From Aspidiotus rigidus (Eukaryota > Arthropoda > Insecta > Hemiptera > Diaspididae): a stretch of DNA of 64,000 nt. The translations under genes were made by a program, and so were the position numbers. Below the pieces are notes generated by a model. It had not been told where the DNA came from, made no database searches, and was given only the letters and a program-made list of their open reading frames with translations. Of this stretch, positions 11,485 through 23,447 are shown one piece after another; the stretch's first letter is position 1; the number at the start of each line of letters is the position of its first letter. The stretch covers positions 11,656,001-11,720,000 of the forward strand of contig JAVHKY010000052.1 of assembly GCA_035079385.1 (NCBI GenBank), given 5' to 3'.

Positions 11485-11666
11485 TATAGGGCTTTTATAA
11501 TGCTTACATTTTTCTCTACCAGTTTGCGGGATGGCGTACTTCTGGCGCAAGTGTGCGTGACATGGAACAACACAAACAAACCCCTTCTCACAAACACTAA
11601 CGCAAAAACTACGCCATCCTGCAGACTAATGGGAAAAATTTAAACGTCATTGTAAAAGCCCTATTA
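11485..11666. repeat. MITE, TATAGGGCTTTTA family, copy 1
   Basis: Left end TATAGGGCTTTTATAATG and right end CATTGTAAAAGCCCTATTA are inverted; GGATGGCGTA / TACGCCATCC blocks further in are also inverted. About 180 bp, non-coding. Shares its terminus with the element at 56814-57032. Confidence 0.72.
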
Positions 11667-12680
11667 TATAAATTACAATGCTCAAATTCGAACACAATGA
11701 AAATGCAATAACATACAGAGGGCCAAAGACTAAATACTATGGCATACGGCACACTTGACCGTGACGTCAGCGCCTCAACTGCGACAAAGAAGACAAGCGG
11801 CCCGCGACAGGCCGGAAGAGGTTCATGCACTCTGTTGATAGAATTATTTTTTGCTTCTTGTTAGTGCCATACTAAATTGAATTGAAGTATATCAAAACTT
11901 ACGATCAGGCAAACTGTATCTTTTGGACGATGAAGGAAGACTATTTCTCTCTGTTGAATCATTCATCATACTCACCGATAGGGACATCGCATATTGTATG
12001 GTATAATTTACGTTTTCGCGGGCAAATGGTTTCACGGTTCATCTCATAACGTATTCACTCTATGCCGTTTTAAACATAATTCCTCTCTGTTCTTCAAATA
12101 ATTACGCCGTTTTCGGTCGCTAGTTCTATCAGCTTTACTACAATTAGACACAATATTATCACAAATATCAGGTTCACAATTCATCTGTTGAATCGTATTT
12201 TGGTGTACACCTTCCTTTATCGTTTATTCCTAAGACGATGTCAGCAGACTGCAGCTACTGGATCACGGAAGAACAATGTGAGATGAGATGACGAACACAC
12301 GAACATACGTGTGCGGAAGTACGCACCTCAGGAGAATAATAATCACAAAACTTGAAAGCGAAAGAAAAAACGGCCACCAACCTCGTTCACATTTGAACAC
12401 AAAAACTACTTTTCTCCTTGCGGTAAAACAATCCAGTATTATCGTGAGTACATTGTACATGAAACATCGAAGTCGAAAGGTCGGCGAACAACTATCGATA
12501 GGCTGAAGAAAAAAAAAAAAAACAAAAACAAAGTGATTGCAAGTGGTTCATGCCTCGTACACCGAGCATGAACCTTAAAAAAATGATTATGGTCGGCTAG
12601 CGCCTGCACGGGCGCCGACCCTAAAAAAGAAAAATTTGCCGCTCCAGGAAGCTGCCTACACTGACTACACATAAATCCAG
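11667..12680. other. No gene recognised
   Basis: Non-coding. Contains an inverted pair GGTTCATGC / GCATGAACC around 12546-12575 and, at 11906-11935, a 30-bp segment (GATCAGGCAAACTGTATC...) that recurs inverted at 61190-61220, marking a dispersed repeat. No ORF with recognisable family. Confidence 0.5.
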
Positions 12681-12688
12681 GCCTGGTC

Positions 12689-13243
12689 CATGGCCGTCTC
12701 TAGTTACAGGCCGGAATATTCGAAACATGACAACGTTCCACGGGGCTAACATTTGTACAGTCTCTTATGGGAGAACATCAAAAAATACTATTTGACACAC
12801 GTACGGTGAAGTTTTTGAGAAAAATGAAGAGAACGTGAGTTGAAGAACAAACGATTCTCGATTTTTTGAGCTAGGTCTCGTTAAGATTGATCAACTACGA
12901 AGCGAGTTATTCACGTTTAAAAAAAAAAAGTCAGACAGAGAGCGAAGCGCGGTACATGTACTGCACTTCGCCCTCTGTCCGACTTTTTTTTTTAAAAAGT
13001 GAATAACTCGCTTCGTAGTTGATCAATCTTAACGAGACCTAGCTCAAAAAATCGAGAATTGTTTACTCTTTCGATATAATCATAAACTTTTTCCCTTCGG
13101 AATTGAATACTATGCGCAAATCAACAATTAACGTGTTTTTCGAAGATTTTCCCATAAGAGCGTGTATACAACTCGGCCCCCTATTTTTCGTCACCGCGAC
13201 GTTGCCAGCTTTAATATTCCGGCCTGTAACTAGAGACGGCCAT
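12689..13243. mobile_element. Palindromic (foldback) element, copy 1, with 7-8-bp TSD
   Basis: Nearly the whole 555 bp is one large palindrome. Ends are CATGGCCGTCTCTAGTTACA and its mirror, followed by AGGCCGGAATATT; the inner arms (12850-12955 mirrored at 12975-13065) are almost perfect around a short loop at GGTACATGTACT. GCCTGGTC flanks both ends (12681-12688, 13244-13251; one base is shared with the terminus). TSD size and CA..TG ends fit P- or hAT-type transposons, but no transposase is present, so the superfamily is left open. Confidence 0.78.
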
Positions 13244-13251
13244 GCCTGGTC

Positions 13252-14056
13252 ACTATGCACAGAAGAATGAACGTTCCTTCACCCTTGTAATTTGTAGCGT
13301 TAGAGGTTGCGGGCGCATCTTATGTTGAATCGAGTATATATTACATTATGTTTACCATTCGACTGGCCTATAGTGACGCAAGTGTCGTTCCCAAAAACAG
13401 GATAAGGTTGTTTTTCCTAGTGTTATTTCATCAAGCTGTATCTTCGTTAGTATTCGCATATAAAGCGGTCTGTAGTGGCGCTGTTGTCGATATCGAGAAG
13501 GTGATTATAGCGTTTTTCAACATAGGACAGCACGTTAATAAAATCGACTGTACCTTCTCAAAATATTATTTTTTCTGAAAAATGAATGGAACAAAAATTG
13601 CAGTCCTCTTGATTTCCTGTCGAGTGAATATAATTCCAAATATCTCGGATGAATTTTTCAATATCATCACCTTTTTGCAAGCTTCTGCAAATGAACGTCA
13701 CAGTAAATGTAGAGAGCGCCTTCTTTGATTTTATTCGCGAATGGAATTACAAGTATTGGTCGTAATAGCTTTTTCAAACTTTCTGGCCAATACTACAAGA
13801 TAAAATAATTAAAAACACATGAAAACAGATTTTCTGAAATCATCCTGTTTTTGGTAAGTTCTGTAAACGACTACCACAGTAAAGATGGAGGGCGACTCTT
13901 TTGCGGTCCAAACGGAAATGGTACCGGACAGCGCTAGAATCGCTCGTTTAAAGGAACTAATTCTGCACACTAACACATTGATTCTATGTAGAATACAATA
14001 TTGAAAAGTCCCTGTTTTCCATATCAAGAAATGCAAAACGATGCGCTACAATATTT
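13252..14056. other. No gene recognised
   Basis: Non-coding stretch between two foldback copies. Two diverged direct copies of a ~75-bp segment are visible (about 13660-13745 and 13842-13920; shared CACAGTAAA and GAG(A/G)GCG blocks). Nothing else supported. Confidence 0.4.
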
Positions 14057-14144
14057 GCCCGGTCCCAGCCGTCTTAAGTATCAGGCCGGAATATTTCAAA
14101 CTTGACAACGTTGCACGGGACTAAAATTTGTGTAGTATCTTATG

Positions 14145-14579
14145 TAGAGATGTTAAAAAACAGGTATTTCTGTGTAACCGGTTGATCAGTGTCTTAAAAA
14201 TTTAAGTATCAAGTAACTGATTAGTTTGAAAAGATGAGTACCGGTTAATCGGTTTTAACCTATATATTTTGTGTTTTTTACAAACGTTCAATTAACCGGT
14301 CAATGGAGTATTTAATTGAACAAATATCAATCAACTGACGTCGACCGCAGTTAACTGGTTATTTACAGGTGTTTTTTTCGTCGTACACAAAAAAGCAGGG
14401 TAAAGAATACCCTTTTTCCTGAATTTTTCAATTGCACGGAGCTCCAGTTATTGTACCAAATACTCAGTTATTTACTCAGTTTTTTTTTTTTTTTGAACTC
14501 AGACTAAAGGTTTTTTCTGGTTTTTCTTTAAAAAATAACCAGTTTACTCAAGTATTCAACCAGAGCCTGAACATCACTA
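14145..14579. mobile_element. hAT-like MITE nested in the palindromic element
   Basis: Ends TAGAGATGTT and AACATCACTA are inverted with one mismatch. 8-bp flanks ATCTTATG (14137-14144) and ATCTCATG (14580-14587) differ at one base, as expected for an old hAT-type target duplication. The interior carries several TTAACCGGTTGAT-like blocks in both orientations. No ORF. Confidence 0.65.
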
Positions 14580-14651
14580 ATCTCATGGGAGAACATTAAA
14601 AAACTTGATTTTACACAAATATGATTGAAAAAATGCAGTGAACTTCAATCA

Positions 14652-15098
14652 GGGATTTTCTCTACCCAGTCACTCACACATAGACACACACAGAATATGT
14701 ATCACATGTTGCGATTTTTGCCCCGAGATAACTGATTAAATAAAGCATGAAATATCTTGAAACTTTGTATTTATGTATACAAAACTTAAGAAAATACAGC
14801 TAATTGGTTCACACGAACTAATTTTGTTCATTAATTGGAATTCAAGGATTCAAAGATGGCCCCTTCAGACGTAAGTTCATACATTTCCTGAAGATCATTC
14901 AGAATAATTTATTTCGCAATCTGTCAACTAATTAGCGGTATTTTCCTCAACTTCAAGAATAAATTACGCCACGTTCCTAATCATTTTGTGCATTATTTGA
15001 TGTGTTATCTGTGGGCAAAAATCACTACCCACAACACACCATTTTGTGTAATACTCGTATATTTTCTGTGTGTGAGTGACTAGGTAGAAGGCATACCC
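14652..15098. repeat. MITE nested in the palindromic element
   Basis: Inverted ends of about 30 bp: left TCTACCCAGTCACTCACACA, right mirrored TGTGTGAGTGACTAGGTAGA. It separates two pieces of the foldback copy. No coding capacity. Confidence 0.65.
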
Positions 15099-15322
15099 TT
15101 AAAGAGGCGACGTTTTTCAATATTTTGAGCTTGGCTTCGTTAAGTTTAATCAGGGATGGGCACGAATCACGAAATATGAGTCGAATTACGAATCACAAAT
15201 CACTTGACTTATATTTGACTCAAATCACAAGTTACGATTCCTGTTTAGAAAAGGATTTGGGTCATGAATCACGAATCATTGAGTTAAACGAATCCGTTCC
15301 TTCAAGTTACATCTATCCATAA

Positions 15323-15430
15323 TAAACGCGAAAGGACAAATACTCGGAAGGGAGAGTAAAACATGCAAACCGCAGAAAAATAGTTTGCATGTTTTACTCT
15401 CTCTTCGGAGTATTCGTCTTTTCGCGTTTA
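15323..15430. repeat. 108-bp hairpin inside the hAT-like element
   Basis: Arms of about 48 bp starting TAAACGCGAAA and ending TTTCGCGTTTA pair with about four mismatches around a 12-base loop; they include GAGAGTAAAACATGCAAAC and its mirror. It could be a separate small foldback insertion or a structural part of the element. Confidence 0.75.
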
Positions 15431-15665
15431 TCACGAATCAATGCTTCAATTTCCACAATTTGGCGAATCACGAATCATTGTTAATGATTGTGATTCGTGA
15501 ATTGTGATTCGTCAAATTATGGCGAATTTCATATCAGTTTAAACTTTTTTTTATGATGGAATTAAAATTGAGAGAGAGAAGGACGATTAAAAAACAAGGA
15601 AAAGTTGACGAATCAAACAAAACAATTTGAATCACGAATCTTTTGTCGGGATTCGTGAAAGGATC

Positions 15666-15884
15666 TGTTGGAGCGTACTCTGTACGGCTCTACTTCTACT
15701 TCACTCGGCACGTCTCACCCATCACGACGCACGAAACTACTTGGAGCACGAATGCACGATTATTTGAATATGGGCTCGAGCAACGTTTTCCACTCGCTGC
15801 GCTTCAGTTGAGCGAGAATTCGTGTAGAGTCAACTGGGAGAAGATCCAGTACTCTTTCGTTTCAGCTGTTTCCAGACTACAACG
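15666..15884 (+). repeat. 5' LTR of copia element 1
   Basis: 219 bp, TGTTGG...CAACG. Holds the presumed promoter; no clear TATA box recognised. About 98 % identical to the 3' LTR apart from the 10-bp indel. Confidence 0.92.
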
Positions 15885-15896
15885 TGGTAGCAGAGC
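15885..15896 (+). other. Primer-binding site, copia element 1
   Basis: TGGTAGCAGAGC follows the 5' LTR directly; copia elements commonly use a half-tRNA-Met type site TGGTATCAGAGC, from which this differs at one base. Confidence 0.8.
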
Positions 15897-15905
15897 GAAA
15901 AGATT

Positions 15906-18900
15906 ATGGCACCTCATAAGAAGACGAAAAAACAAGACGATGTGGAATTGATAGACGAAAATACAGAAGAAGAGCTATTGGGACCTGAAGATTTGAACGA
16001 CCAAATTTCGAAGGCGGTAACCTCTCAAATTTCTAGCGCGATGGAAGAGATGAGACGCACGGTGTTCGAGTTTTTCACCCAGAACCAGAATCAAAATCCA
16101 GTCAATAATGATTCTGTGATGGTTACGGTGGATTCCGGTAAGTCCGAAAATGAAACACATAATTCTGAACCTAAAGTGATCGAACCGAGCGAAGTTGTCA
16201 TTGACGGCATAAAATACCAACGTGTTGGTAGTACTGGCAGCACTGACCGTTATTCCACGCCGCCGAATTTTACTGTACCAAATATCCCGAAAGAGGATAA
16301 ACTCAATGGATCGAAGAACCTTCTTTTGTGGAAGGCGAAACTAGAGCTTGATTTACGATCTCTAAGATTGATTGAATATATTCAAGCTGAGTATGGTGAA
16401 GGATTGGTCACGCTACCGTATGATAGACGGAGAGAGCACAATGCGCAAGCTTTGCGCTATTTACACGCCACACTCGAAAAAGGTGTTTCAAACCTGATTA
16501 TTCAAGAGAAAATGGCATTTTCTGCCTATTCTTCTCTGGTGGAATTATTCGAAAGTAATCGATTGGCTGAGCTGACGCTAGTGGAGGAAAAATATCAAAA
16601 ATTGACATTTAAATCCCACTACGAACCAGTAAAATTTATTAACAACTTCGACCGGATTCACAATGAGTTCAAGGAACTTGGAACGTTGTTTGATCCTGAA
16701 CATATGGGTAGTCGATTCCTCTCAAAATTGGAGGATAAGTACGATTCGACTACTCGGGTGTTCCAATTCTATCATTCCATGAGGTCGAAGGCGAAAGAAT
16801 GGCGGACTTACAATCACATCAAAAAGCAGTTTCTAGCGATGGATAACTCATATTTGAGAAATCGACAAAGATTTGAAATGAAGAGGAAAGCAGACTTCTA
16901 AGGGAAGAAATACGAAAGAACGTATGAACAACAAGGAACGAAGCGATCCTGGGATGCTAAAAGGAAGAGAGAGGACATCAAAAAGATCGATTGGAATGGG
17001 AAACGCATTAAGCACGATGAATTGTACACGAAATAACAACAAGAACGACTCAAAACGATGACGGCGGAAGAAAGAAAAGAAAATTTGTGCCACAATTGTG
17101 GAACTTATTTTCATGTAAGGAGACAGTGCCCCTACCCCGGTAGACTATGCTACCTTTGTTATCAATTTGGCCACACAAAAGAATTATGTGGAACAAGTAA
17201 GAGTAATTTAATTTTGTTAAATTCATTTACTGTAAACGATGTGCGTGAAGGTCCAAACTCATTTTTGGTCGACAGTGCAGCTTCACATCATGGAGTGCCT
17301 GAGAAGTCCGTTTTAACAAACGTTAGGATGTACGAGAGACCAGTTAAGGTTAAAACTGCGGGAAAAACGAGATGTCTGTCTGTAGGACAGGGTTCACTTA
17401 CTGTGATGTTAGAGTTTGGGAAACATAAATATGTAGTTAAGATAGCTAACATTCAAATTATTCCCGAACTTGACGATAAAATTCTTTCTGTTAGAGCTTT
17501 CAATAAGCAGTTTGGAACGACTATGATTCTTAACCCAAATGCAGGCACTATCACCTCGAGAAAATTAAGATCAAAAATTGCGCTAATTCACGTTCGAAAT
17601 AATGTTTATTGCTTACAAATGAACATCATCAAAGATAAATTCTGTCTTAATAATAAAAATAAAATTTTAGTTATTCCACAGGAATCAACTGACGAAGTAA
17701 CAAACGAGCGTTTGAACAAAAGTCAAACAAAACGTGTGAATAATCATTTGGACAAATGTACGATTAATTTCACGCAGGTGTCTGGTGATGTGAACGATGG
17801 GTTTCAGGAAAAACCTGGAACAAATAGGAAAAATAGAACAAATGCGAGTAACTTGAACTGCGAAAATACTTCGCTACGATCGATTACAAAACCTAAAAAT
17901 AAACGTAGGAAAATAAAATTAAGTCCTGAGAAAATACAGTTGTTAGAACAGGAGGGGGAAAAATGGCAGGAATCAACTGACGAAGTAACAAACGAGCGTT
18001 TGAACAAAAGTCAAACAAAACGTGTGAATAATCATTTGGACAAATGTACGATTAATTTCACGCAGGTGTCTGGTGATGTGAACGATGGGTTTCAGGAAAA
18101 ACCTGGAACAAATACGAAAAATAGAACAAATGCGAGTAACTTGAACTGCGAAAATACTTCGCTACGATCGATTACAAAACCTAAAAATAAACGTAGGAAA
18201 ATAAAATTAAGTCCTGAGAAAATACAGTTGTTAGAACAGGAGGGGGAAAAATGGCATCTTAGGATGGGTCATATTTCTCACTCTTATTTAGATAGAATGA
18301 AGTGTGTTTGTGAAGGGATCTCTGATCTGCTTTACAGACGCACTTCTGAGCGATGTTCGACTTGCGCACTATGTAAACTTACTAGAAAAAGTTTTGATAA
18401 AGATCGAGATCGAGCGATTCAACCTTGTCAAGTAATTCACGTAGATTTGATAGGGAAAATTAACCCTAAAACGATTTGTGGTAGGAACGAGTATATTTTA
18501 ACGATGATCGATGATTATAGTAGATATGTTCAAGTTTTTGCACTTAAACATAAATCTGATGCTCCTACTCATCTTGAACTAGGGCTTAGGGAATTACGAT
18601 CATTAACTCTAGGTAAATACGAATTTGGTACGTTGAGGAGTGACCAAGGAAGCGAGTTTTTAAATTCGAGAGTGGATGAAATTCTATTACAATATAAAAT
18701 GACCACTCAGTTCTCAGAACCAGAGGTGAAAGAACACCAAGGATTGATTGAACGCCTAAATTGTACGTTAGAAGAAAGAATGAGATCGATACTAACTTAT
18801 GCTGGATTCCCTTTATCTTTCTGGGAGATGGCTATGGATACTGCTGCCTATCTTTATAATCGAACGCCGCACTCGGCTTTAAATTTTATAACACCGTTTG

Positions 18901-21020
18901 AGAAAATATATGATAAGAAACCTGATTTATCACATATTCGAATTTTCGGCTCTCGCGTCTATGCGTTACACGAAAATATTCCTAGAAGTAAGAAAATGAA
19001 TCACCGATCATTCGTTACGTATCTTGTGGGCTATCAACCGACTGGGTACGTTGTGTTTGATCCAAAAACGAAGAAGAAGCACGATGTATGCAGTGTACAA
19101 ATTGACGAATCTAAACAGTATCGACATGATTATCCAAATAATAATGTACAGAACTTTTTATTTCCTGAAAAATCTAGTGACAAAGATGATATTGGTTCAT
19201 CAAAAACGAACGATACAAACGAATGTTTAACAATGGAATCGGGCGTAGATGAATCTTCTGATTGCGTCTTGTCTGGTGAAGTTGGTGAACGTACTATCGC
19301 ACGAAAAACGAGAAATTTTTCTGATGAGGGTTGCTCTTCGGACCGAACCGCACCAGAAAATTCTGTGAATGTAGAAATTGAGATTGATTATGATTGGGAT
19401 GAAGATCCGAAACGATTGTATAGCTTGAATGTAAATAACGATACGTTACCTAATTCATTTTATGACTACTATGACAAACATATCCACTCGTGTGACGATG
19501 TACCTTTAACATATAACGAAGCGATAACGAGTCCGTCGAAAGACAAATGGTTGATGACGATCAAATCCGAATTTGATTCCATTAACAAGCACGATATCTG
19601 GGAAGTTGTTCCTAAGAAAAATAATCAGAAAGGTATAGTACCAGTGAAGTGGATTTTTTCAATTAAGAAAGATAATTCTTACAAGGCCCGTTTGGTAGCT
19701 GTAGGCTGTAGAGATTCTGAAGTCTATACGCCGGCAGATAAATCCTCTCCTACCCCTGCTGCTATGACGATACGATGGTTACTTGCATTTGCCTCTGTAA
19801 ATAAGTGGAAAATACAATATATTGACGTAACAACTGCTTTCCTTCATGGAAAAATAGATCGAGAAAAATATATATCTGTACCTCTTGGTTTGAAAGTTGA
19901 TAAAAATAGATATTGTTTGAAACTTAACAAAGCACTTTACGGTCTCGCGACAGCACCAAAATGCTGGTATCGAACCTTTGATGAAGTCATTCGAAAACAT
20001 AACTTTAAACGAAACTGTAGAGAACCATGTCTTTATACTTCGAAAATGAACAATGGAATAGTAATACTTGCAATACACGTTGACGATATTTTAATAATTG
20101 CACAGCATGAACGATCGATTGAAAAAGTGAAAAATATTCTTATGAGTGAGTTTCAAATAAAAGATCTTGGTGTACCAACCAATTTTGTAGGTCTAGAAAT
20201 TGAAGTGAATCACGAGGGAACTGTTTCGATTAAACAGAGTGAATATACGCGAAAAATTTTGAAACAATTTTATATGCACGATTGCAAACCTGTTAGTACT
20301 CCTATAACGTCCTTAAATACGTACGATAGTCATATTGACACTTCGTCTCATGATTTTCCTTATAAGAGAGCTATAGGTTCGTTGTTATTCTTATCGAATT
20401 TGACCAGACCAGATATTTGTTTCGCAGTAAACTATGTCGCACGATTCCAAGCGGAACCTAAAGATATTCATTGGAAACTAGTAAAACGAATTTTTCGATA
20501 TCTTAAAAAGACGATTAATTTAGGATTGAAATTTGATAAAAAGATGGATGAAGTTTTTGATGTATATGTAGATTCTGACTACGGTGGTGATCCTTCTTCA
20601 CGAAGATCAACTACTGGTTATTTGATTTATTATCGAGGGAACATTGTTCATTGGCGATGACGTCTACAACAAACGATAGCTCAAAGTACTGCTGAAGCAG
20701 AGTACATCGCGATCTGCGATATGTCGAGTGATATTCTATTTCTAACACGATTATCGAACGAAACGATTGAGAGAGTTGTATTTCCAATCCATGTCTTTGA
20801 AGACAATTCAGCTGCGATTACCCAGTGCGAGAAAACTTCGTCTAGAGGTAAACTGAAACACATTGAACAAAAATACCTGAAGATGCAGGAATTGTTTGAA
20901 AATAAAATTTTGAAGGTCGAGAAAGTGACGTCTAAGAATCAATTAGCCGATCTGTTGACCAAACCGGTTAACAGCGAAACTTTTCACACTCTATGCTCAC
21001 GAATCATGATTGATGTTTGA
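15906..21020 (+). pseudogene. copia gag-pol polyprotein with three in-frame stops
   Basis: One frame of 1,705 codons (ATG 15906 to TGA 21018-21020) is interrupted only by TAA at 16899-16901, TAA at 17034-17036 and TGA at 20658-20660. Gag is followed by two zinc knuckles (CHNCGTYFHVRRQC and CYLCYQFGHTKELC), a protease motif FLVDSAASH (A where G is usual), the integrase zinc region and core (DDYSRY, LRSDQGSEF, GLIERLN), copia RT (IDVTTAFLHG and HVDDILI) and RNase H (YVDSDYGGD, TAEAEYIAICD). Order PR-INT-RT-RH defines Ty1/copia. A 96-codon duplication lies ahead of the integrase core. Only point nonsense changes and no frameshift over 5.1 kb suggest recent death, in line with the LTR similarity. 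Confidence 0.93.
17679..18254 (+). repeat. 288-bp in-frame tandem duplication inside copia pol
   Basis: 17679-17966 and 17967-18254 are direct copies differing at about one base (AGG/ACG codon near 17827 and 18115). 288 bp is 96 codons, so the frame is kept. The unit is a lysine/asparagine-rich linker ending at EGEKW just before the integrase HLRMGH zinc motif; the second copy joins the normal sequence. Confidence 0.95.
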
Positions 21021-21369
21021 ATTAGTATACATATTTCGTTGGAATTTTTTCTGAACGAAGTGTAGTACTAATAATACGATGTCTATTTCTCTTTACAGAA
21101 AAGAACGAAAAAGAAAAGAAATGATCTTTCAGATGATGGAACGATGGCAGTGAATGAATTCTAATATCATTCTGTATTTTGTATTATATTTTCGATTATT
21201 ATTATTAATTTCTTCACGTTTTACGAATTATTATTACTTGATGCTCCATCTTAAGAAGATGAGATCTTTTATCATTGAAATCGGCATTTATTATTGTCTG
21301 ATAAGAAACGTATCATCTGGATGACTATTGACTACATGTGTTCGGTGGAAACGTGCCTCTGGGAGGGGG

Positions 21370-21598
21370 TGTTGGAGCGTACTCTGTACGGCCACGTACG
21401 GCTCTACTTCTACTTCACTCGGCACGTCTCACCCATCACGACGCATGAAACTACTTAGAGCACGAATGCACGATTATTTGAATATGGGCTCGAGCAACGT
21501 TTTCCACTCGCTGCGCTTCAGTTGAGCGAGAATTCGTGTAGAGTCAACTGGGAGAAGATCGAGTACTCTTTTGTTTCAGCTATTTCCAGACTACAACG
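21370..21598 (+). repeat. 3' LTR of copia element 1
   Basis: 229 bp, preceded by the polypurine tract GGGAGGGGG. Carries an extra 10-bp copy of GCCACGTACG relative to the 5' LTR. Confidence 0.92.
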
Positions 21599-22066
21599 GG
21601 ATCCAAATCATGAATCACAAATCTTATCAGAAAAATGATCCCAATCACGGGTCACGAATCGCAAAGATGTCATTCGTGAGTTGATTTGTGCCCATCCCTG
21701 AGTTTAATCAACTACAAATCGAGTTATGTACCGCATTTTCCCCTTTGTCTGACTTTTTATTTTAAAACGTTAATAACTCGCTTTGTATTTGATCGATCTT
21801 AACAAGACGGAGTTCAAAAATTGAGAATCGTTTATTCTTTTCATATGTTTATAAACATTTCCCCGCGGGCAAATCAATGATTAACATGTGTTTTGAAGGT
21901 TTTTCCATGAGAACCTGTATAAAACTTGGCCCCTATTTGTCATCGCGACATTGCCAGATTTAATATTCCAGCCTGAAACTAGAGATGGCCATGATTTGGT
22001 ACACTACTTTGAATATATTTGGACTTAGCATATAGCAAGGCGAGACTCTTATCAATGTTAGGACAA

Positions 22067-22648
22067 TTGAAGGGCTGGATGGAAGAAGGGCCGTAGTCGA
22101 CTAATATGGCCTCTTTTCCGCAAAATGGTCTAAAGTAATCTTGGTCATTAATACTATTGTGTTCAACTATCAAAATATTCAAAAATGCAATCTAGAATGC
22201 ACGCGGAACATTTAAAGTATTATTTTGAAGTTTAAAGAACAAATAAATTTAATTTTCTCAACACAACTGTGAATTTCATGTATCCTAACAAAAATGTTAT
22301 TTAGGTGCTAAAAACGTATTAAACATTTTAACAGCATGAATTTTCATTAGAATGTGAAAATAAATGTTATTACAATGCCTACATTGGAGCAAATTTAACA
22401 AATCATTAGTTTTATGGAAGAAGGGCCTCGGTCAATGTTGTTCAATTTTGAAATTTGATAAAGAAAAACAATTTTTCCATAAAAAACTTCATATTACTCT
22501 AATAGACAGTGAATTTAGGAACAAAACTGTTTTTAAAATAAGTCGAGAGGTGGCGTGGAAGTGGAGATATTTATGAATGAGGTTTTAGAACTTCCTCCTA
22601 AGAAATAATATGATTTTGCTAAGGCCCTTCTTCCATCCAGCCTTTCAA
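22067..22648. repeat. MITE, GGCTGGATGGAAGAAGGGCC family
   Basis: The terminal inverted repeat GGCTGGATGGAAGAAGGGCC lies near 22075 and its mirror at 22623-22642, with TTGAA-like outermost bases. A further GGAAGAAGGGCC copy lies inside near 22415. The 582-bp interior is AT-rich and non-coding. Confidence 0.72.
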
Positions 22649-22842
22649 CTTTGAATTTGGATCTTAACGCAAAGGAAGATATCTCTACATTTACTGTAGC
22701 GGCAAACTGTTGAAGCTTGTTTCAAGGGGATGATTTCTAAAAAGTTAAAAGTGAATTGAAAGAGCTACAATTTTTGTTCTTTTCATTCTTTGCTAAAAAT
22801 AATTTTCAAATTAGCTGCGCATCAACTCAGTCCACATAATAC

Positions 22843-23043
22843 CAAGGCAGTCACTTGCCCGCGAAATTGTGGGCGCCCGCGGGTGTCAATAGCGGCGCCC
22901 ATCGCCCGCGGGCTGTCGGGTGGGTGAGCGGCTGCATTTTTGTATTTTTTCAATTTTGTCAATATTTCATCAAAAGTTCAAAACTCGCGCATGCAGAATT
23001 TTTTTTTTTGCGGGCACCCACGACGCGGGCAAGTGGCAGCCTT
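22843..23043. repeat. hAT-like MITE, GC-rich ends
   Basis: AAGGCAGTCACTTGCCCGCG at the left is mirrored by CGCGGGCAAGTGGCAGCCTT at the right. Flanks CATAATAC (22835-22842) and CATACTAC (23044-23051) fit an 8-bp duplication with one change. The interior has several CGCCCGCGGG blocks. 201 bp, non-coding. Confidence 0.7.
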
Positions 23044-23447
23044 ACATACTACTCGGACCTATCACTAGCAGGGCAATGGCGCGCCTAACGTTGATAAGAA
23101 CAACCAATAGAAAAATTCTAACCACCGTGAGTGTCGGTGTAAAGCAGGGGGATAATTTTGTTTGGACATAAAGCACAATGTTGATAAAATCGATTATATG
23201 TCCAGGAAATGAACGCTTACAGAATAACGTGAACACTTTGCTTTATTATGTTGAACCCTTTTTCACAGTCAACACCATAATCACTAAACTACAACCAAAC
23301 TATATCCTAAATGCCTGATCCGCTTATATTCTAAAATGTCTTTTTTCTAGAAGCATCTAGCAGTTCCTCTTATCACTACCTATACTGATACTGTACAGAT
23401 ATTTTTTACAATTACTTAACATCCTCAGATAGGATACCCGCCAATTG

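Larger units (their letters stand above)
15666..21598 (+). mobile_element. Ty1/copia element 1, complete, TSD GGATC
   Basis: A 219-bp 5' LTR (15666-15884) and a 229-bp 3' LTR (21370-21598) both start TGTTGGAGCG and end CTACAACG. They differ by about five substitutions and one 10-bp tandem duplication in the 3' copy (GCCACGTACG). Direct GGATC flanks at 15661-15665 and 21599-21603 are the 5-bp target duplication. A primer site TGGTAGCAGAGC (15885-15896) and a G-rich polypurine tract (21359-21369) lie just inside the LTRs. The coding frame has nonsense mutations, so it is not autonomous now. Confidence 0.93.
15151..21700. mobile_element. hAT-like MITE (8-bp TSD AGTTTAAT) hosting a copia insertion
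   Basis: Ends CAGGGATGGGCACGAATCA (15151) and the inverted GTGCCCATCCCTG (ending 21700) are typical of hAT elements, with perfect 8-bp AGTTTAAT flanks at 15143-15150 and 21701-21708. Removing the copia element leaves about 617 bp without a transposase. The element is packed with ACGAATCAC / GATTCGTGA copies in both orientations, probably transposase-binding subterminal repeats. Confidence 0.85.
14066..21995. mobile_element. Palindromic element, copy 2, split by three insertions
   Basis: Left pieces (14066-14144, 14580-14651, 15099-15150) and the right piece (21701-21995) align in order with the foldback element at 12689-13243: CAGGCCGGAATATT, CGGGACTAAAATTTG, GGGAGAACAT, TTTGAGCTTGGCTTCG on the left and the mirrored AATAACTCGCTTTG to CCAGCCTGAAACTAGAGATGG on the right. 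The interrupting segments are separate elements with their own ends. This gives a relative order: foldback first, then MITEs and the hAT-like element, then copia. Confidence 0.72.
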
